The notes: generated from the letters alone by a model not told the origin. Shown: positions 20,923-32,360, numbered from the stretch's first letter. The stretch is DNA of 64,000 nucleotides from Undaria pinnatifida (GCA_012845835.1 JABAKD010000012.1:8545973-8609972); one strand, 5' to 3'. Translations and numbers: made by a program.

Positions 20923-20997
20923 CAATCAACGCTGTCGATCTGCGGTTGGCGGTTGTTCGCTGCAGCTGATGTTAGAGATATGCGCTTCTTCCGCAAG
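20923..20997 (+). CDS. Candidate exon, unknown gene
   Basis: Acceptor GTGTCATGCCAG, donor CGCAAG|GTTAGT, 75 bp, phase 2 to 2, ending LQLMLEICASSA. A shorter version starts after TTCGCTGCAG at 20964. Low-to-moderate support. Confidence 0.3.
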
Positions 20998-21049
20998 GTT
21001 AGTCGGTCGGTCTCTCCACCTCCCTTTTCCTGCCAGCCTCGCCGGCAAG

Positions 21050-21180
21050 CCTGCTGTTAACGATGGCTGCCGTGTTCTGCGTTTGGACCTGCCGCGCGTC
21101 CCTTGTGCCGATTACAGGATGACAACCCGAAGTCTCTCGGCGATCTGCGGGCATTAGAGGCGGCTGTGGACCAGTTTTGA
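21050..21180 (+). CDS. Candidate terminal exon segment, unknown gene
   Basis: After an acceptor-like GCCGATTACAG (ending 21118), a phase-0 frame encodes DDNPKSLGDLRALEAAVDQF and a TGA. The composition is protein-like, but no phase-0 partner exon is evident. Confidence 0.25.
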
Positions 21181-21732
21181 AGCTGGGCAACTCGTCCAGA
21201 GTTTGCGGTGTATATACATAGGCTCAGGCTCAACACCTATGCTCACGCGTTGTGTGGAAAATGACGGAGGGCGGGCAGTCGCAGGGAGGGCGGGGTATGG
21301 CCGCCAACTGGGTGCACGTGGCGGTACGATAGTGTGGATTTGTTGTTTTGATGTTATATTTTGCTGTTGGTTCGATCAAGAGTTTCGACATCTACCCTGA
21401 CCTATCGCATGGCAGACTTAAATGTAGAAGGCTTGGTCCAGGCTCCACCTTTTCGGAGTCATTATTCCGTCACCGTCTGTTTGCGAAATTTAAACGGACT
21501 GCTCCGTTTCCACTTTTGTTGCTGTTGCGTACCTCCCTGCCCGGAACTATGAGCGCGTACCCTGTACTATTATGCCAACCACCTTTTTTCACGTGACTTT
21601 TCGACTGCGCCGGGAAATCGGGGGGGAGGCGATGACATATACCAGGTGTACCGGTGTTTTCCCTGATTTATATCATTCGAATAATAAGCATACACGTGCT
21701 TATTCAGTTTGCATTGTGATATTGTTTTGGGA

Positions 21733-21892
21733 GCCTAGCAAAGGCTTAGGATCCAAGATGTTGGATAAGGATATGGGATGAAAGGTTGACATGCCTGCGA
21801 AGGCGTGTGTATAGGAAAAAGAGGATAGTTAAATTGGATTTACTATTTTGCATCCATGTCGTATCTTCAGTCCTCCCCGTGACACAAGGAAT
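21733..21892 (+). repeat. ~160-bp dispersed repeat, copy 1
   Basis: Begins AGCCTAGCAAAGGCTTAGGA, includes GAAGGCGTGTGTATAGGA and TTGCATCCAT, ends near CCCGTGACACAAGGAAT. A second copy is at 26305-26462. Confidence 0.85.
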
Positions 21893-21978
21893 TTTAAATC
21901 CCTTCAGGGTTGTTCCTGTTTCGACTATTGCTCAAATTTCTTTGTCCTCAGTGGATTGACCGCATTTTTTTGCCGCAG

Positions 21979-22150
21979 TTTTCTTGCCGCGGCTGATAAC
22001 TTCCGCCTCAGGACCCCGGCGGCCACGCGCTCGCGGCGGTGCCTCCGCAAGTCTCACCCGCTGCTATGTGGAAGTCTCGTGGTCCTGCTCGCTGAGCTCG
22101 GCGAGCGTTCCCGTAAAAAGTCCCAAAAAGTTGACATCGTTTGCTCATAG
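21979..22150 (+). CDS. Candidate exon with TPR-like helices, unknown gene
   Basis: A strong acceptor (ATTTTTTTGCCGCAG) is followed by a phase-2 frame to a TAG at 22148-22150. It encodes FLAAADNFRLRTPAATRSRR and HPLLCGSLVVLLAELGERS, an alpha-helical pattern like the TPR-like gene upstream. It could be a further exon of that gene if the 18641 stop is skipped by splicing, or the end of a second gene. No donor of the right phase is clear. Confidence 0.4.
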
Positions 22151-24140
22151 CCTAAAGTCCCTGTATTCAAGACTAACGTGCCCAACACACTGATGAATTC
22201 CAGTACAGTATACAGGTGGCTGTTGACTAGTCTCAAGTCAAAGAGATACTGATCAAACTCCTATACTGACCACTCGGGTTAAGTCTCTCATTTCGAGTCG
22301 AAAATAACCAGCATAATTGACACTACAGTAGTGATGACAAACAACACACATAATCAACGTGCATGTTGATTGAACCATGCGATTGTTTGTACTATTAACG
22401 CAATCACCGAGGTACTGGTAGCTGGTTACGCGGTTATGCAACTAGCCTTGACTAATCAACAGAGCCACTTGATGTACAATCAAGTAAACCCACACGGAAA
22501 AGCCGAACCAATCAAAAGAACTAATCAAAAATCAAATCACTTCCGCCAGAACGCAGATCTTGGACACGCGAGATGCTATCGACTCGAAACTACCAGGCAA
22601 TACCAGCATTTTCCATGCGTATGATACAACAACCCAGACGATATCGGCCAACCCACCCTTAACCAGCACAATAGCCGCACCATACCACCGCCACCATCAC
22701 CAGCGTTGGTGTCTGCTTGGATGTGGGCAGTCCTGCGGGGTGTGGCAGCAGTCTGCAGAGACCTTTCAACTATTCATAGTTGCCTGCTGTTATGCTGCCC
22801 CGTGCTGTGCTGATGACCCCTGCAGCTCTGCCTGGGATGATGCGCTGATGATGCTTCCATGAAAATTGGGATCTCGCATCGTAAATACAAGTGCTAATCG
22901 TCACGGAGAAACCTCGCGCTTCGACTACTTGGTAGTCTGTGTCCGAGTCAACGCTGCTTTTTTAAGTCATCGCTGATTTTTCAGCAATCATGTGACCCGA
23001 TCGAAGAGTTTTATCTCTGAATACGCGAGAAAAATTTGGCTCGGAACTAGTATTTTCCATGGTACGACATACTGTGGTTTTTAGAAAGAAACCTTACCCT
23101 TTGCCTAGTCTATTTTCAAGTCAAAGCTGATTATTTCAAGTCAAGGCTGGTCTTTCAGCATTCAGTCATCAGACCCGACCGAGTTCTATCTCTGAGTGAA
23201 CGACTTTAGACTTTGGGTATCCGCAGATAAGGACTCCGCGATAACGGAAAAAGGCATATCTGCAATTTGTATTACACCAACACTAGTAGTGTAGTTATAG
23301 TGGCGCAGTACTTTCCGTGTTTAGAGGTTATCGGCCTAGTCGGCTGTGCACAGTTGTACCTTGTATTTTGGAAACATAACATAAATAAAGATCTCCATAC
23401 GTCCAATGATTCAGCGATTTTTTTGTTTCTACAAGACGAAAACGAAAAACGACCAGAAGCAAAACCATGCATCCCATATCTCCGGCAGCAAAGCAAACAA
23501 CACCACCCAAACAGCGTTGGGGGAAGTACCCACACTGGGTTACAATTCACCAATGCACAGTCGTGGCCCCGCCTTGGTGCGTACACCAGTTCTGGGCCCC
23601 AGTTTAACGGGGTGAGTATCGACAGCAGCAATGTGTGGCGGCGGGGAGGGACCTCGGTAAGATATACGGGCATGAGCGTGAGCTCTCCGAAACCGCCGTC
23701 ATAGGACCCCGCGAGCAAAACCTGCGTGCTCCGGGCGCAACACAGAACAGCAAATAAAGCACGCCGAAGTACATATTCCGTGATGTTGCTGTAGTCTTCC
23801 CAATTAATTATATCATATGCGTACTGGTCCTGCTTGGGTTGTCTTCCTCCCGCTTGTTATGTTGTTATCATCAAGAAACTGGTCATGTGTGATAATAGGT
23901 TATACCATGGCACGCCGGCCTCTATGCTTTCGCCAATGGCGCAAATCGTTCTGCAATCAGCTCGTCCCAGCCGCCAATGCCCAAGGGAAACACAGGTTGG
24001 GGATTTAGCTCGAGGCTGGGGCTACCCCACGCGATTACGTAGTACAATGCGCTTTGCTAAGGGATACCCAAGAGATTGGACACCGTGGGGCTTGCTTAGA
24101 AGAGAGGCCTGCAAGGGGTCACCAGTGTATCAGGGTTATT
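22151..24140. other. Mostly unrecognised; local repeats
   Basis: 22960-23035 and 23110-23215 are diverged direct repeats (TCAAGTCAAAGCTGA, TTTCAGCA, GACCCGA, TTTATCTCTGA words). An open frame at 23267-23704 is Ser/Pro-rich near its end but lacks an ATG start and family signal. No gene called. Confidence 0.45.
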
Positions 24141-24147
24141 TCATACT

Positions 24148-24270
24148 CTTTTTTTGTTTATCCTCCAGCGGTTGGAGAAATATAAAGCTCAAGCTCACCA
24201 CACTTCCTCGTATTTTCACATACGCCGTGTATCAATTTAACTCAATTGCATTCGCAATCCAGCGCTAGCT
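24148..24270 (-). mobile_element. Short poly(A) retroposon, family C, diverged
   Basis: T-run, TATCCTCCAGCGG, TCACCACACTTCC, TACGCCGTGTATC and AGCGCTAGCTG in the family order, with substitutions in the CGACACACGACGCG segment. Confidence 0.8.
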
Positions 24271-24703
24271 GACGTGTCCTCAAAAAAATCCCGTGGTAGC
24301 GACAGCGCGAGCTATTCATAAACTAATGGCGTCGACAGAAGGTGCATGCTACGTGTTTCCTGGGGCTCCTCACTTTAGGAGCTCTATGCCTCACCCAAAA
24401 CTGATTTGATTAAACTAAAAGTGCAACCCGATGGAAGGAACCCTTAGTCTAGGTATGTACCCAAAAATAATACTGAAAATAGAAATAACCTCCCGGCTAT
24501 TTTGGGTTAAGGAGCCCGGTATTTCAGAAAACATTTCAGCCAAAAAGTGCTGTATGAAAACCTCTATCGTAGCACGCGTTGGCAGGGCAGTTTTCTCTTC
24601 GCAGCTTTCCCGATATTCGGTTCGCCTCGCTTCGTTGCGAACCAGGTATTCACCTAGACCAGCACGTTTGTATTTTTCCTTTTCACCGAGTGAACCAATC
24701 CAG

Positions 24704-25363
24704 CACGGGCTCTCCGTGTCCCTCCCTGGCAAGCAAAGAGACCAAGGAGGAGCCCCCCGCCATAGATCGTCTCGCTGTCGATGCCCGTGAGTTGTCTCTG
24801 GCCGACCGCGTACGCAAATCTCTTCTTGTACGAAAAAAAAACGAGAGGCTGCTGTGGTTTCCCCGCAGGCCCCGCGCGCAAGCCCAACGACTGCTTATCG
24901 TCTTGTTTGTGCACCACGCAGCACTGCTGTTGTTGTGATGGCACCAGTGACGCCAGCGATGCCTCTGTCCCGTTCACCGCAAAGCTCCGCTGTCGTTGCG
25001 CTGCCAGTCATGCCTACACCTCTCCCAGATGGCCAACCCTTGAGTACGTCCTCTCAGCCAGAGAACCTTGGATTTGGGTACACTGAACGTGTGCCACAAA
25101 AGGTACGCAGGAACATGCCACCAGACGATGCATATCCGAATACGAATAATAACGATGAGAGTTCCCCCTCACCACAGCTCCTAGTCGGGAGACGGCCGAG
25201 GGTGACCCTAGCGTGGAGGCTCGCGGGACTGCTCTTGGGGGCCCTTTGCTCTTCGCGGCCGAAGCGCAAACATGCACAGCCTCTGATACACACATCCGGC
25301 TCGCTACACGATATCGACAGGACGGGTTCAAGGTTCTTGGTGCCTTCGAATCCGTCGCGTTAA
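24704..25363 (+). CDS. Candidate exon(s), charged then Ser/Pro-rich, unknown gene
   Basis: 24704-24827 opens in phase 2 after a CCAATCCAG acceptor and encodes SKETKEEPPAIDRLAVDARE and LADRVRKSLL. Possible donors are at 24787 (GTGAGT), 24810 and 24828. An acceptor GTTTCCCCGCAG ends at 24868, after which one frame stays open to a TAA at 25361-25363. It is rich in Ser, Pro, Thr and Val (MAPVTPAMPLSRSPQSS), with a basic segment SSRPKRKHAQ. An alternative frame after 25178 encodes VEARGTALGGPLLFAAEAQ. Composition suggests real coding DNA; structure and product are unresolved. Confidence 0.35.
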
Positions 25364-25478
25364 ATCAGTTGCACGCGGGATTTAAAGTAACGTGGACAAA
25401 TCTCGAGGCTCGGACGTGGTTACGAAGTTCACCCCACCACCACGCTCTAGTGTTTTAATCCTGTTTTTTTTTCAATGG

Positions 25479-25845
25479 ATTTGGGTTCTGGTTCTTCGGG
25501 GGACATTCGCGTTTCTGGGTTTGACTTTTTTTTCATGTGGGGAATGTTCCGTTATTTCTCTGCTCGGCTTCGACGTCGTCCCCCAAAGGTTACGACCGAT
25601 GCCCATTCCGCGCGTGCGCAGATTTTCTGACGTAGTGTACTGGTGTGCGTTTGCGATCCTTTTTTTCCAGATTTGGTTCTGGTTCTTCGAGCGACAATCG
25701 ATTTTCCGGGTTTGACTTAGTTTTCATGTGGGGACTGTTCCGTTGTTTCTACGCTTGGTTTGGACGTCGTCCCCGCAGGGTTGCGACCGATGTCCATTCC
25801 GCGCGTGAGCAGATTTTCGTACGTAGTGTTCTGGTATGCTTTCGC
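25479..25845. repeat. Two tandem diverged units, period ~193 bp
   Basis: The unit with TTGGGTTCTGGTTCTTCG, TTTCATGTGGGGA, GACGTCGTCCCC and CATTCCGCGCGTG occurs at 25479 and again at about 25674. No donor, acceptor or family signal supports coding. Confidence 0.85.
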
Positions 25846-26161
25846 GACCGCTCAGGGTTTTGTGGCGAGGTTTTCAAATACCTCGTCTTCGGTCCAGGTG
25901 TTTTTCGCATTTTTTTTCCGTTAGTCACCCGCGTTTCTCGGATGCAGGCGATCGCTTTTGCCGCCATCACCGCTGGGTTCCCGTTTTTATTTTCTGGTTC
26001 CCTTGTTCTCATTCGTTGCGTCAATCTGAGGACGGCGATAGCTCTCGCGTCTGCCGAATCCGCCATTACCGCCGGGTTTTCTGTATTTTATTTTCCGCCG
26101 TCCGTTCTCCGTTTTCGGTTTTCTGCTCCAACACTTTTGCTGAGGGTTCGCAGCCTCACAG

Positions 26162-27018
26162 GGTAGAGGTGTGGGAGTGGGTTTTGAAGATCCGCATGTT
26201 CAAGTCATGTTCTAGACCGTGGAACCGGTGCTTCCCGAAATCTCCCATATTTCTACATATACGGCTAATAAGAATGGGCGAGTGCTATGGTATTTCCCTG
26301 CAAGCCTAGCAAAGGCTTAGGATCTAGGATTTTGGATATATGTAAGATAAAGGGTTTCATGTGCATTTGAAGGCGTGTGTATAGGATTAAGGGGGTGATG
26401 CAGTTGGGTTTACAAATTTGCATCCATCTCGTGGCTTCGGTTCTTCCCGTGACATAAGGAATAACTCGGGTGTATGTGAGGCGGTGCCTTCTGGTGACCT
26501 AGAACTTGGGTATAATGCGGTGGTGCTATCTATCTAGGGGAAAGGGACCTGGTTCACGCTTTTAGCGCTCCACTCTCGTTTTGGGATATATATCTTGGAA
26601 TTGGAGTTGGATGGTTTTTGCAGTCGTGAACGGGTTCATTGTTGGAGGCCTGGCCTGTACGTGCCCCGTTATAACATGTCATGACGAGACGTTTAGCCAA
26701 ACTAAAAAAACGGCTTCATTATTTGTAATTATTATTAAAATCGGGGATATCAGTGTTGCCTACCGTTTACCGTGATAAAGTGTAATATGGTACGATATAA
26801 TGCAATGTGATATAGTGCAACCCATCGAACGTCACCCTACTGGCGGTTGCGCTATATCATCTCCTAAACAAAACGCCCACGCAATATTGTATCCCCTTTC
26901 GCTGATATAGGCTTCGAATATGGGCGTTTCGAGGAAATAACTTTTCCACGAACGAGAATATGAGTCGAAGACGCGGAGACGTGGCTCCTCAACACCCACT
27001 CCCACACCTCTAAACGGC
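26162..27018. repeat. Diverged inverted repeat flanking ~560 bp
   Basis: 26162-26300 (AGAGGTGTGGGAGTGGGTTT) matches the reverse complement of about 26870-27018 over ~140 bp with moderate identity. The second copy of the 21.7-kb repeat lies inside, directly after the left arm. Confidence 0.65.
26305..26462 (+). repeat. ~160-bp dispersed repeat, copy 2
   Basis: Same order of words as 21733-21892, ending CCCGTGACATAAGGAAT. Confidence 0.85.
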
Positions 27019-27479
27019 AAGGCCACGCAGCTGTGAAAAAACGGCAAGAAGAAGGAGAAAAGAAAGGAAGCGTACCGGTAAGATACTAGAGAAGCACCGA
27101 GCGCCAAATTCCACGGCCAAATCACCAGCAGGCGCGAGAATTTTCCGACGAAAAGCGGAAAACCCACGGTACCGCCACATCCAGGAGGGTAGGGGGGGGT
27201 GAAGATATATCGCTGAAAAGATAGCACACCACAGTCCTTTGTCACAGCAGCTAGCTTATCCAGCCGCCTCCGGCTCTGATCGGAGGGGGGTCGGCAGGAC
27301 AAACAAGTAAATAAAACGAAAAAATAGTCCTTTGCCGCAGTATAAGTCGTCAGAACGCCCAGATCGCTCCAGGCTCTGACCCGAGATGGGGATCGGCAGG
27401 ACAAAAACAAGGAAGAAGAACCCCGGACCCGACTAAAAACAACGACCCGCAACACCCAGAAAAACGGGAAAATATCGAG

Positions 27480-28490
27480 CGCAGCGGTGCCGCGAAAATC
27501 AACTCACCACATCTGCGTCTCGAGGATCGTCTACGTTTTACGTTTTTCTGGGTTCCCAGTACAAGGGAGCTAGCTATGTGGATTTGAATACGCCAAGGGC
27601 CCCATACAGCTCCCGTGGAAGTCGTGTAGTGCGCCGGAGAAGGAACAAGCTTGATCGTTCCCGGGTCACCCAGAAAACGCAGTAAGTGTACCACAATCTT
27701 ACTCTAGCGCTGACTTTCCCAAGCCACCACAAACCGTTGTCACTCCTGTACCAAGTGAGCACCGTTAAAAATCACCTTGTTATGGACTGTAGCGGTGAAG
27801 CAAAGCCGTGCGCGGGACCCTGCCATAGACGGGCGCCAGATAATGTTCGCCGTTACGTCCAAAACCTCTCGTTGGGCACCGCCAATTCGCATCCGGCGGT
27901 ACAGGTGGTTGGTGGCGGTGCTGGTTCGGGGTGCCATCCCGGACGAGCAAGACCTGGTGGTCACAGGAGATAGATGTCCATTTATCGTCCCATGATGGGC
28001 GAGAGAATCTCGTTCAATGTACCTCGTACGTCACCGCGATGCCCGCACCCCGACCGCTTACCGATTGATGGTCACTGATCTTCTCCATTTCGAGGTGCGT
28101 CGTAGGAGTCTAAACGTCGTCTTGAGTGACGTGGTACGGAGGGTGTTTCTTTGAGATGTGTTGCTGAGCACATATAGCGTCAATTCCGCTTGAGAAAACT
28201 TGGGCATGGCGGTGATATCCTGGAGGTTGGCGCAAGGCCCGTAGCGCGCCACCGTAACGCGGCGGTGGGCATCCGTGCCGGGATGTGGAAATATTATTTA
28301 AGAACAGAAGCTTAGGGCCTAAAGGGGAACTGTCGAGAGTGTCAGCAGATGGGGAGGGGCCGATTGCAAGAATACTGCACGGGCCCGTCCAGTTGAGCGA
28401 AAAAATGTTCTCATGACTTTGGCGTACATGACTACCTCCGCGCATTGGTAGCCCTAATGTATATCGTTGGTTAAATAGCACCACACCCAC
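27480..28490 (-). pseudogene. Gypsy polyprotein, region C-terminal to integrase
   Basis: In shifting minus-strand frames: LNWTGPCSILAIGPSPSAD, KKHPPYHVTQDDV, KISDHQSVSGRGAGIAV, NHLYRRMRIGGAQREV, NGLWWLGKVSA and YTTSTGAVWGPW, in the order I recall for the C-terminal part of Gypsy polyproteins in algal genomes. At least four frameshifts and an in-frame TGA (near 28018) disable it. The WTGP segment is the usual post-integrase barrel. Confidence 0.65.
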
Positions 28491-29153
28491 TGAGCTACTT
28501 CGTCACGTGACCAAGTAGGTCAGTGGGTAGCGCTATCTAATCAACAAAATATGTGTTTTCGAGTCCGTTAATTGATTCTCACCGACTTCGTAACAGGGAT
28601 CTTCGGGGCCCTACCCTCGCCACGGACTACAGTAGTACTCAGGAGTACTATCATAACCGTTCAGAATGTCTCCAGCGCGCTCGAAAATACCAAGTATGAA
28701 GTCGGTGAGAATCGTCCCGACACATCTTTTGTTGGTTATATAGCGCTACCCACTGAGCTACTAACTCACGACTGCGTGGTCTAGTGGGTAGCACTATATA
28801 ATTATCATGCGTGTGTCGTGGGTGCGAATCCCACCGACTTCATAATTGATATTTTCGAGCGTACGCGCTAGAGACATTATGAATAGTTATGATAGTGTAT
28901 TCCTAGACAATAGACACGGGTACGTGGCGAGGGGAGACCCCGGGGATCCCTGTTACGGAGTCGGTGAGAATCAATTTACGAACTCGAAAACATATACAAG
29001 TATCTTGTTGGTTATATATCGCTACCCACTGAGCTACTCAAGTCACTTATACAGCACTACCCACTGAGCTAATTAGTCCCTTACATAGCACTACCCACTG
29101 AGCTACTTAGTCACGTGACTAAGTGGCTCAGAGGGTAGCGCTATATAACCAAC
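28466..29153. repeat. Array of head-to-head tRNA-like (SINE head) palindromes
   Basis: The word AGCTCAGTGGGTAGCGCTAT (tRNA 5' half with A-box) and its reverse complement recur in opposing pairs: 28466-28545 (centre CACGTG at 28504-28509), 28731-28800 and 29007-29153. Several units continue to a B-box-like sequence (TTTTCGAGTCC near 28553; GGTGCGAATCCC near 28827). 28550-28622 and 28926-29000 are inverted copies of one another. No unit folds into a complete cloverleaf by eye, so they are tRNA-derived repeats rather than tRNA genes. Confidence 0.75.
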
Positions 29154-29183
29154 ATACATCCATGCCCAATCACCCGCGACGAA

Positions 29184-29748
29184 TTGGCACATGACGCAGC
29201 GTGTTGGAAACGGCGGGTTTTAGCGGTCTGCTTGGGAAACTGTGAGGGCATGATGCTCGCGGACGATATCGTACGAGCGCCGCTGGAGATCTATCGACTA
29301 GTAGTCACAATACACTGGCCGGTCGCGGGATACGCTCTGATACCCGGCGACTCCGGCGCGCTCGAACACGTCAGAGAGAGGCATGGTATCCCACCCGTGT
29401 GAACCTCGTTGTGAGCTAAGCCGGGGTGTAGGCGCTGACCCGGTTTTTGTACGCGACATAAGGGAGCTGCGCATCTCAGTTATCTTAGCGCTCATCGACG
29501 GACATGCCCATCGTTTGGGCTACCACGTGACTCGCAAGCTCTGCATCACCGTTTCCATTCGGACGCTGGGAGCTAGTGGCGATTTTGCGAACCCCGAGAA
29601 TATTGCATAAATCTTGCGATGGCTTGGAACAAAACTAAAGGGCGTTGTCCGAGAGTATGCTGAGCGGATATCCCCGGAGGAGAAGGAACTTGTTGATGAA
29701 GAGGTTAGCCATGCTCTAAGCTGTGAATTCGGCGGCAGTGATTGCTAG
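29184..29748 (+). pseudogene. Broken plus-strand open frames, unknown
   Basis: 29383-29610 is open and, after a single in-frame TAA at 29608-29610, the same frame continues to a TAG at about 29746-29748. The continuation has strongly protein-like composition (KGVVREYAERISPEEKELVD). An adjacent frame (29184-29402) includes LADDIVRAPLEIYRLVV. It looks like a decayed gene or exon. Product not recognised. Confidence 0.35.
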
Positions 29749-29750
29749 AG

Positions 29751-29833
29751 ATGCACCATCACCACTGAGCTATGCTGTCAGCCCACTGAGCTATGCAGTC
29801 AGCGCTGCCTGCATAGCTCAGTGGTGATGGTGT
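29751..29833. repeat. tRNA-like palindrome, fourth member of the array type
   Basis: ATGCACCATCACCACTGAGC at 29751 is matched by the reverse complement GCTCAGTGGTGATGGTGTAT ending near 29834. A partial third unit (GCCCACTGAGCTATGC) lies in the loop. Confidence 0.85.
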
Positions 29834-29834
29834 A

Positions 29835-31470
29835 TATCGAACAGTGACTGCAACCATGTCCTCGCGGAGGCTCTGAAACGGCCAGGGAGCAGCAAGATGA
29901 AGGTGTTACTCCGGGGTGTGGCGGGAAGCGCGCCGGGATAGTCGACAATGACGGCGATGCCGAGTCCCTCTGGCAGGGGGCGCGGAGATTATGGTCCAGC
30001 GGACCGCCAGCTGAGAGGTGTTCCGTGCTTGGCAGTTCAGGCAGTTGCGCAGCCACTACCAGATACCAATCCTGCAGTGAATAACGCGATCATTATCAGG
30101 GTGCGCGCGGTGCTGAGAACACAGCACGCCATCGAATGGTGCGCCTACATTACCCAAGGGCGCATGAGGAGTGGCACGTTAATGCTCATAACCTCATTAT
30201 TCTAAAACCAAAAGCCGCACGTCCCACCGGCCGCTGTGAGTCAGGTGGGGGGGGGCGGGGTCGGTTCACGGACTAGAAGGACGCTGCCGCTGCCAGTGGT
30301 TTGAAGGTGACCCTTGCCAGCAGTCTCATGCATCTCCAAGAAAGAGGACACTGATGGAAGGAGAAACACGGTAAACGTTCGATGTGCAGAGCAGCCGTCC
30401 GGTCGAGAAAAATGTATCGCGTCGTGACCTGGCACGTGGGCTCGTTGTATTGCCCCCGCTCCCAATCGGCGTGCGATAAACGCGTGGCAGAATATCCAAA
30501 CTGATATTCTACAGCAACACCAAGAGCATCCAAGCCAGTCGTCGCGGTGAACGGGGTGGAGAAGGGGTGGAAGTATTCGAAGATGGATTGCCACAGGCTG
30601 GGCGTGTTCTCGGTCGGACGCAGTGGGTACCGTCGGGACAGGCGAAGGAGCAGGAGTAGGGACCGTAGCGACTGTCGGAGGTCGGTCTCGGTCGTTGTGC
30701 TCGCGGTAGTGTTTTGACCTAACAAACGGGTGGGTGAGGGGTCTGCCGGACCCGAAGCCGTAGACAACCACCGGTGGTGCAGTGCCTGTAGCTGCGGTGG
30801 CCGTCGGCATGTTCGACTGGGAATGCGGGCAGAAGACCGCAGCGTCACGGTAGTTGGAGACGCTGGAGTGCCAGCTGGCGAAGGGTCGGGCGCGGACGGA
30901 TCAGCGATCCCGACTTTGGAAAAGGAGCATGCTGGGTGGCATTCGCCTCAGCAGCGGAGGCTAGTGCAGAGCCCGGGTCGCCAGCGTAGGGTACGACAAA
31001 AAAGACGCAAAATCGGTGTCGGCGGCGAGAAAATTTCCTGCTGCCGTGACGGTGATCGACGGTGGTGACAGAGACAGAAACACGAGCGACGAATGCCCCC
31101 GAAGGAGAAGAAAGGACGTCAACCTTCGTACGTGGTCCGTGTACGCGAAAAACGCGGAAATCAGAATAGGAAAATGGGAGGGGGGGTTATATGCAGGGGC
31201 AATCGCGGGCTCCGCCGCGTGTTTCGTGGCGTTTTACAAACAAAACTGGCCGGCGGAAAGGCCATCCCCTATCAATCAGGCCGTTGCGCTGCACGAATGC
31301 GGGTGCAGCGCCGCGCTGCATTTCGGGGCTCACAAAAAAGGGAGCACACTCAAAGTAGTACTGTCGGGGCGGGACACCAGCCCAGCCAAGCCGACACCGG
31401 GAAAACGGTGAAGAAGTTATCAGAAGCCCGCAGGCCCGGATAAAGTAGATACCGCCGGCACCTACACGGG
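29835..31470. other. GC-rich stretch within the Gypsy relic, unresolved
   Basis: Overlapping minus-strand frames at 30241-30848 include protein-like stretches (SLWQSIFEYFHPFSTPF, YQFGYSATRLSHADWERG) that could be remains of the retroelement interior. No catalytic motif was identified. A poly(G) run is at 30246-30254. Confidence 0.35.
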
Positions 31471-31478
31471 TGAGATTA

Positions 31479-31775
31479 CTAGGCCCCTGTGATCGTGTTC
31501 CGTCGCAGGCTGTGGCAGGCGGGACAGAAGCTCGTCGTTGCCCCGTTGACGCTGCCTTTGCGACACTCCAATACGAGGTCGAACGCATTACGACACTCGA
31601 GCCACCGATGGACGCACACATTGTGATTCCTTACTTTGCCAATGCTTTCCAGCGTGTTGCGATCTGACATCGATACGAATACCTGTGCCCCAAAGTTAGC
31701 CTCAAGGGCGTTTGATGCTTCAGAAAATGCTGCCGGCTTCCAAGTCGAGCGGAGTTCAGTGTCTCTCCATAGCAC
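31479..31775 (-). pseudogene. Gypsy RNase H domain fragment
   Basis: The minus-strand frame shows SMSDRNTLESIGKVRNHN, VHRWLECRNAFDL and LECRKGSVNGA in sequence. This corresponds to the DHR...L, RVQRWLEFL and LEYRKGSANG motifs of Gypsy RNase H, followed by a degraded end. Key residues are replaced, so it is inactive. Confidence 0.7.
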
Positions 31776-32117
31776 GGCCGACGTATGCGACGGATCCTAC
31801 GCAGCCATGCGACTGCCCTTGCTCAAGCCCAGCGCCAAAGCCATCGATGTTGGTGTCGTAGTGTACGTGGAACGAGCGAGAGCCGTCGACGACGGAATCC
31901 CCGTCGAGGAAGGCCTACATGGGTGGGTAGGGCGGAGAGCTCGACAAGTGTCTCGCACACAACGGCTTCCATGGGGATCGTGAACGTAGATCTAGTCCCC
32001 TTTTCAACAAAAGTAGATCGGGTGGATCTGCTTAGAAACGTCGCGCAGGAACTTTCGTTGGTACGTCAAACTTTCCTAACAATGAACGAAGCCGTTTCAG
32101 GTTTTAATCCATGTGTT

Positions 32118-32360
32118 TTAGTCAAAGTCGATACTTTTCTGCGTTCGGGCGCAAACCCGCGACGACATGGAATTACCAAAAAACTGACGTCCGTGGCGCC
32201 CAAACGAACTTTCGAGGGGGGCAGCTGCTGATTTTGTTTGCGCAGGGCCTTGAAAAGCGCACATATGGTATATTGATGTGGACCGCTGATGAGCCGACAC
32301 TATCATGTCTTCGAGGTAGGCTGCCACCTGTTCCAAGCCCGCGACATCTTCATTGGTCAC
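32118..32360 (-). pseudogene. Gypsy reverse transcriptase fragment
   Basis: The frame contains QVAAYLEDMIV (YLDD box altered to YLED, about 32307-32318) and, 40-50 residues on, FFGNSMSSRVCAR, matching the FLGH.IS..GVRP motif. Distance to the RNase H fragment is normal for the family. Confidence 0.7.

Noticed and set aside
26832-27455. 207-codon minus-strand frame
   Set aside because: Covers an inverted-repeat arm and tandem units around 27250-27430. No ATG-supported start or family signal.
28508-28590. Functional tRNA gene
   Set aside because: A- and B-box spacing is right, but no complete acceptor stem or anticodon arm could be folded, so it is called tRNA-derived repeat.
30241-30848. 190-codon minus-strand frames as a distinct gene
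   Set aside because: Two overlapping frames of similar quality within the Gypsy relic; no catalytic or structural motif seen.
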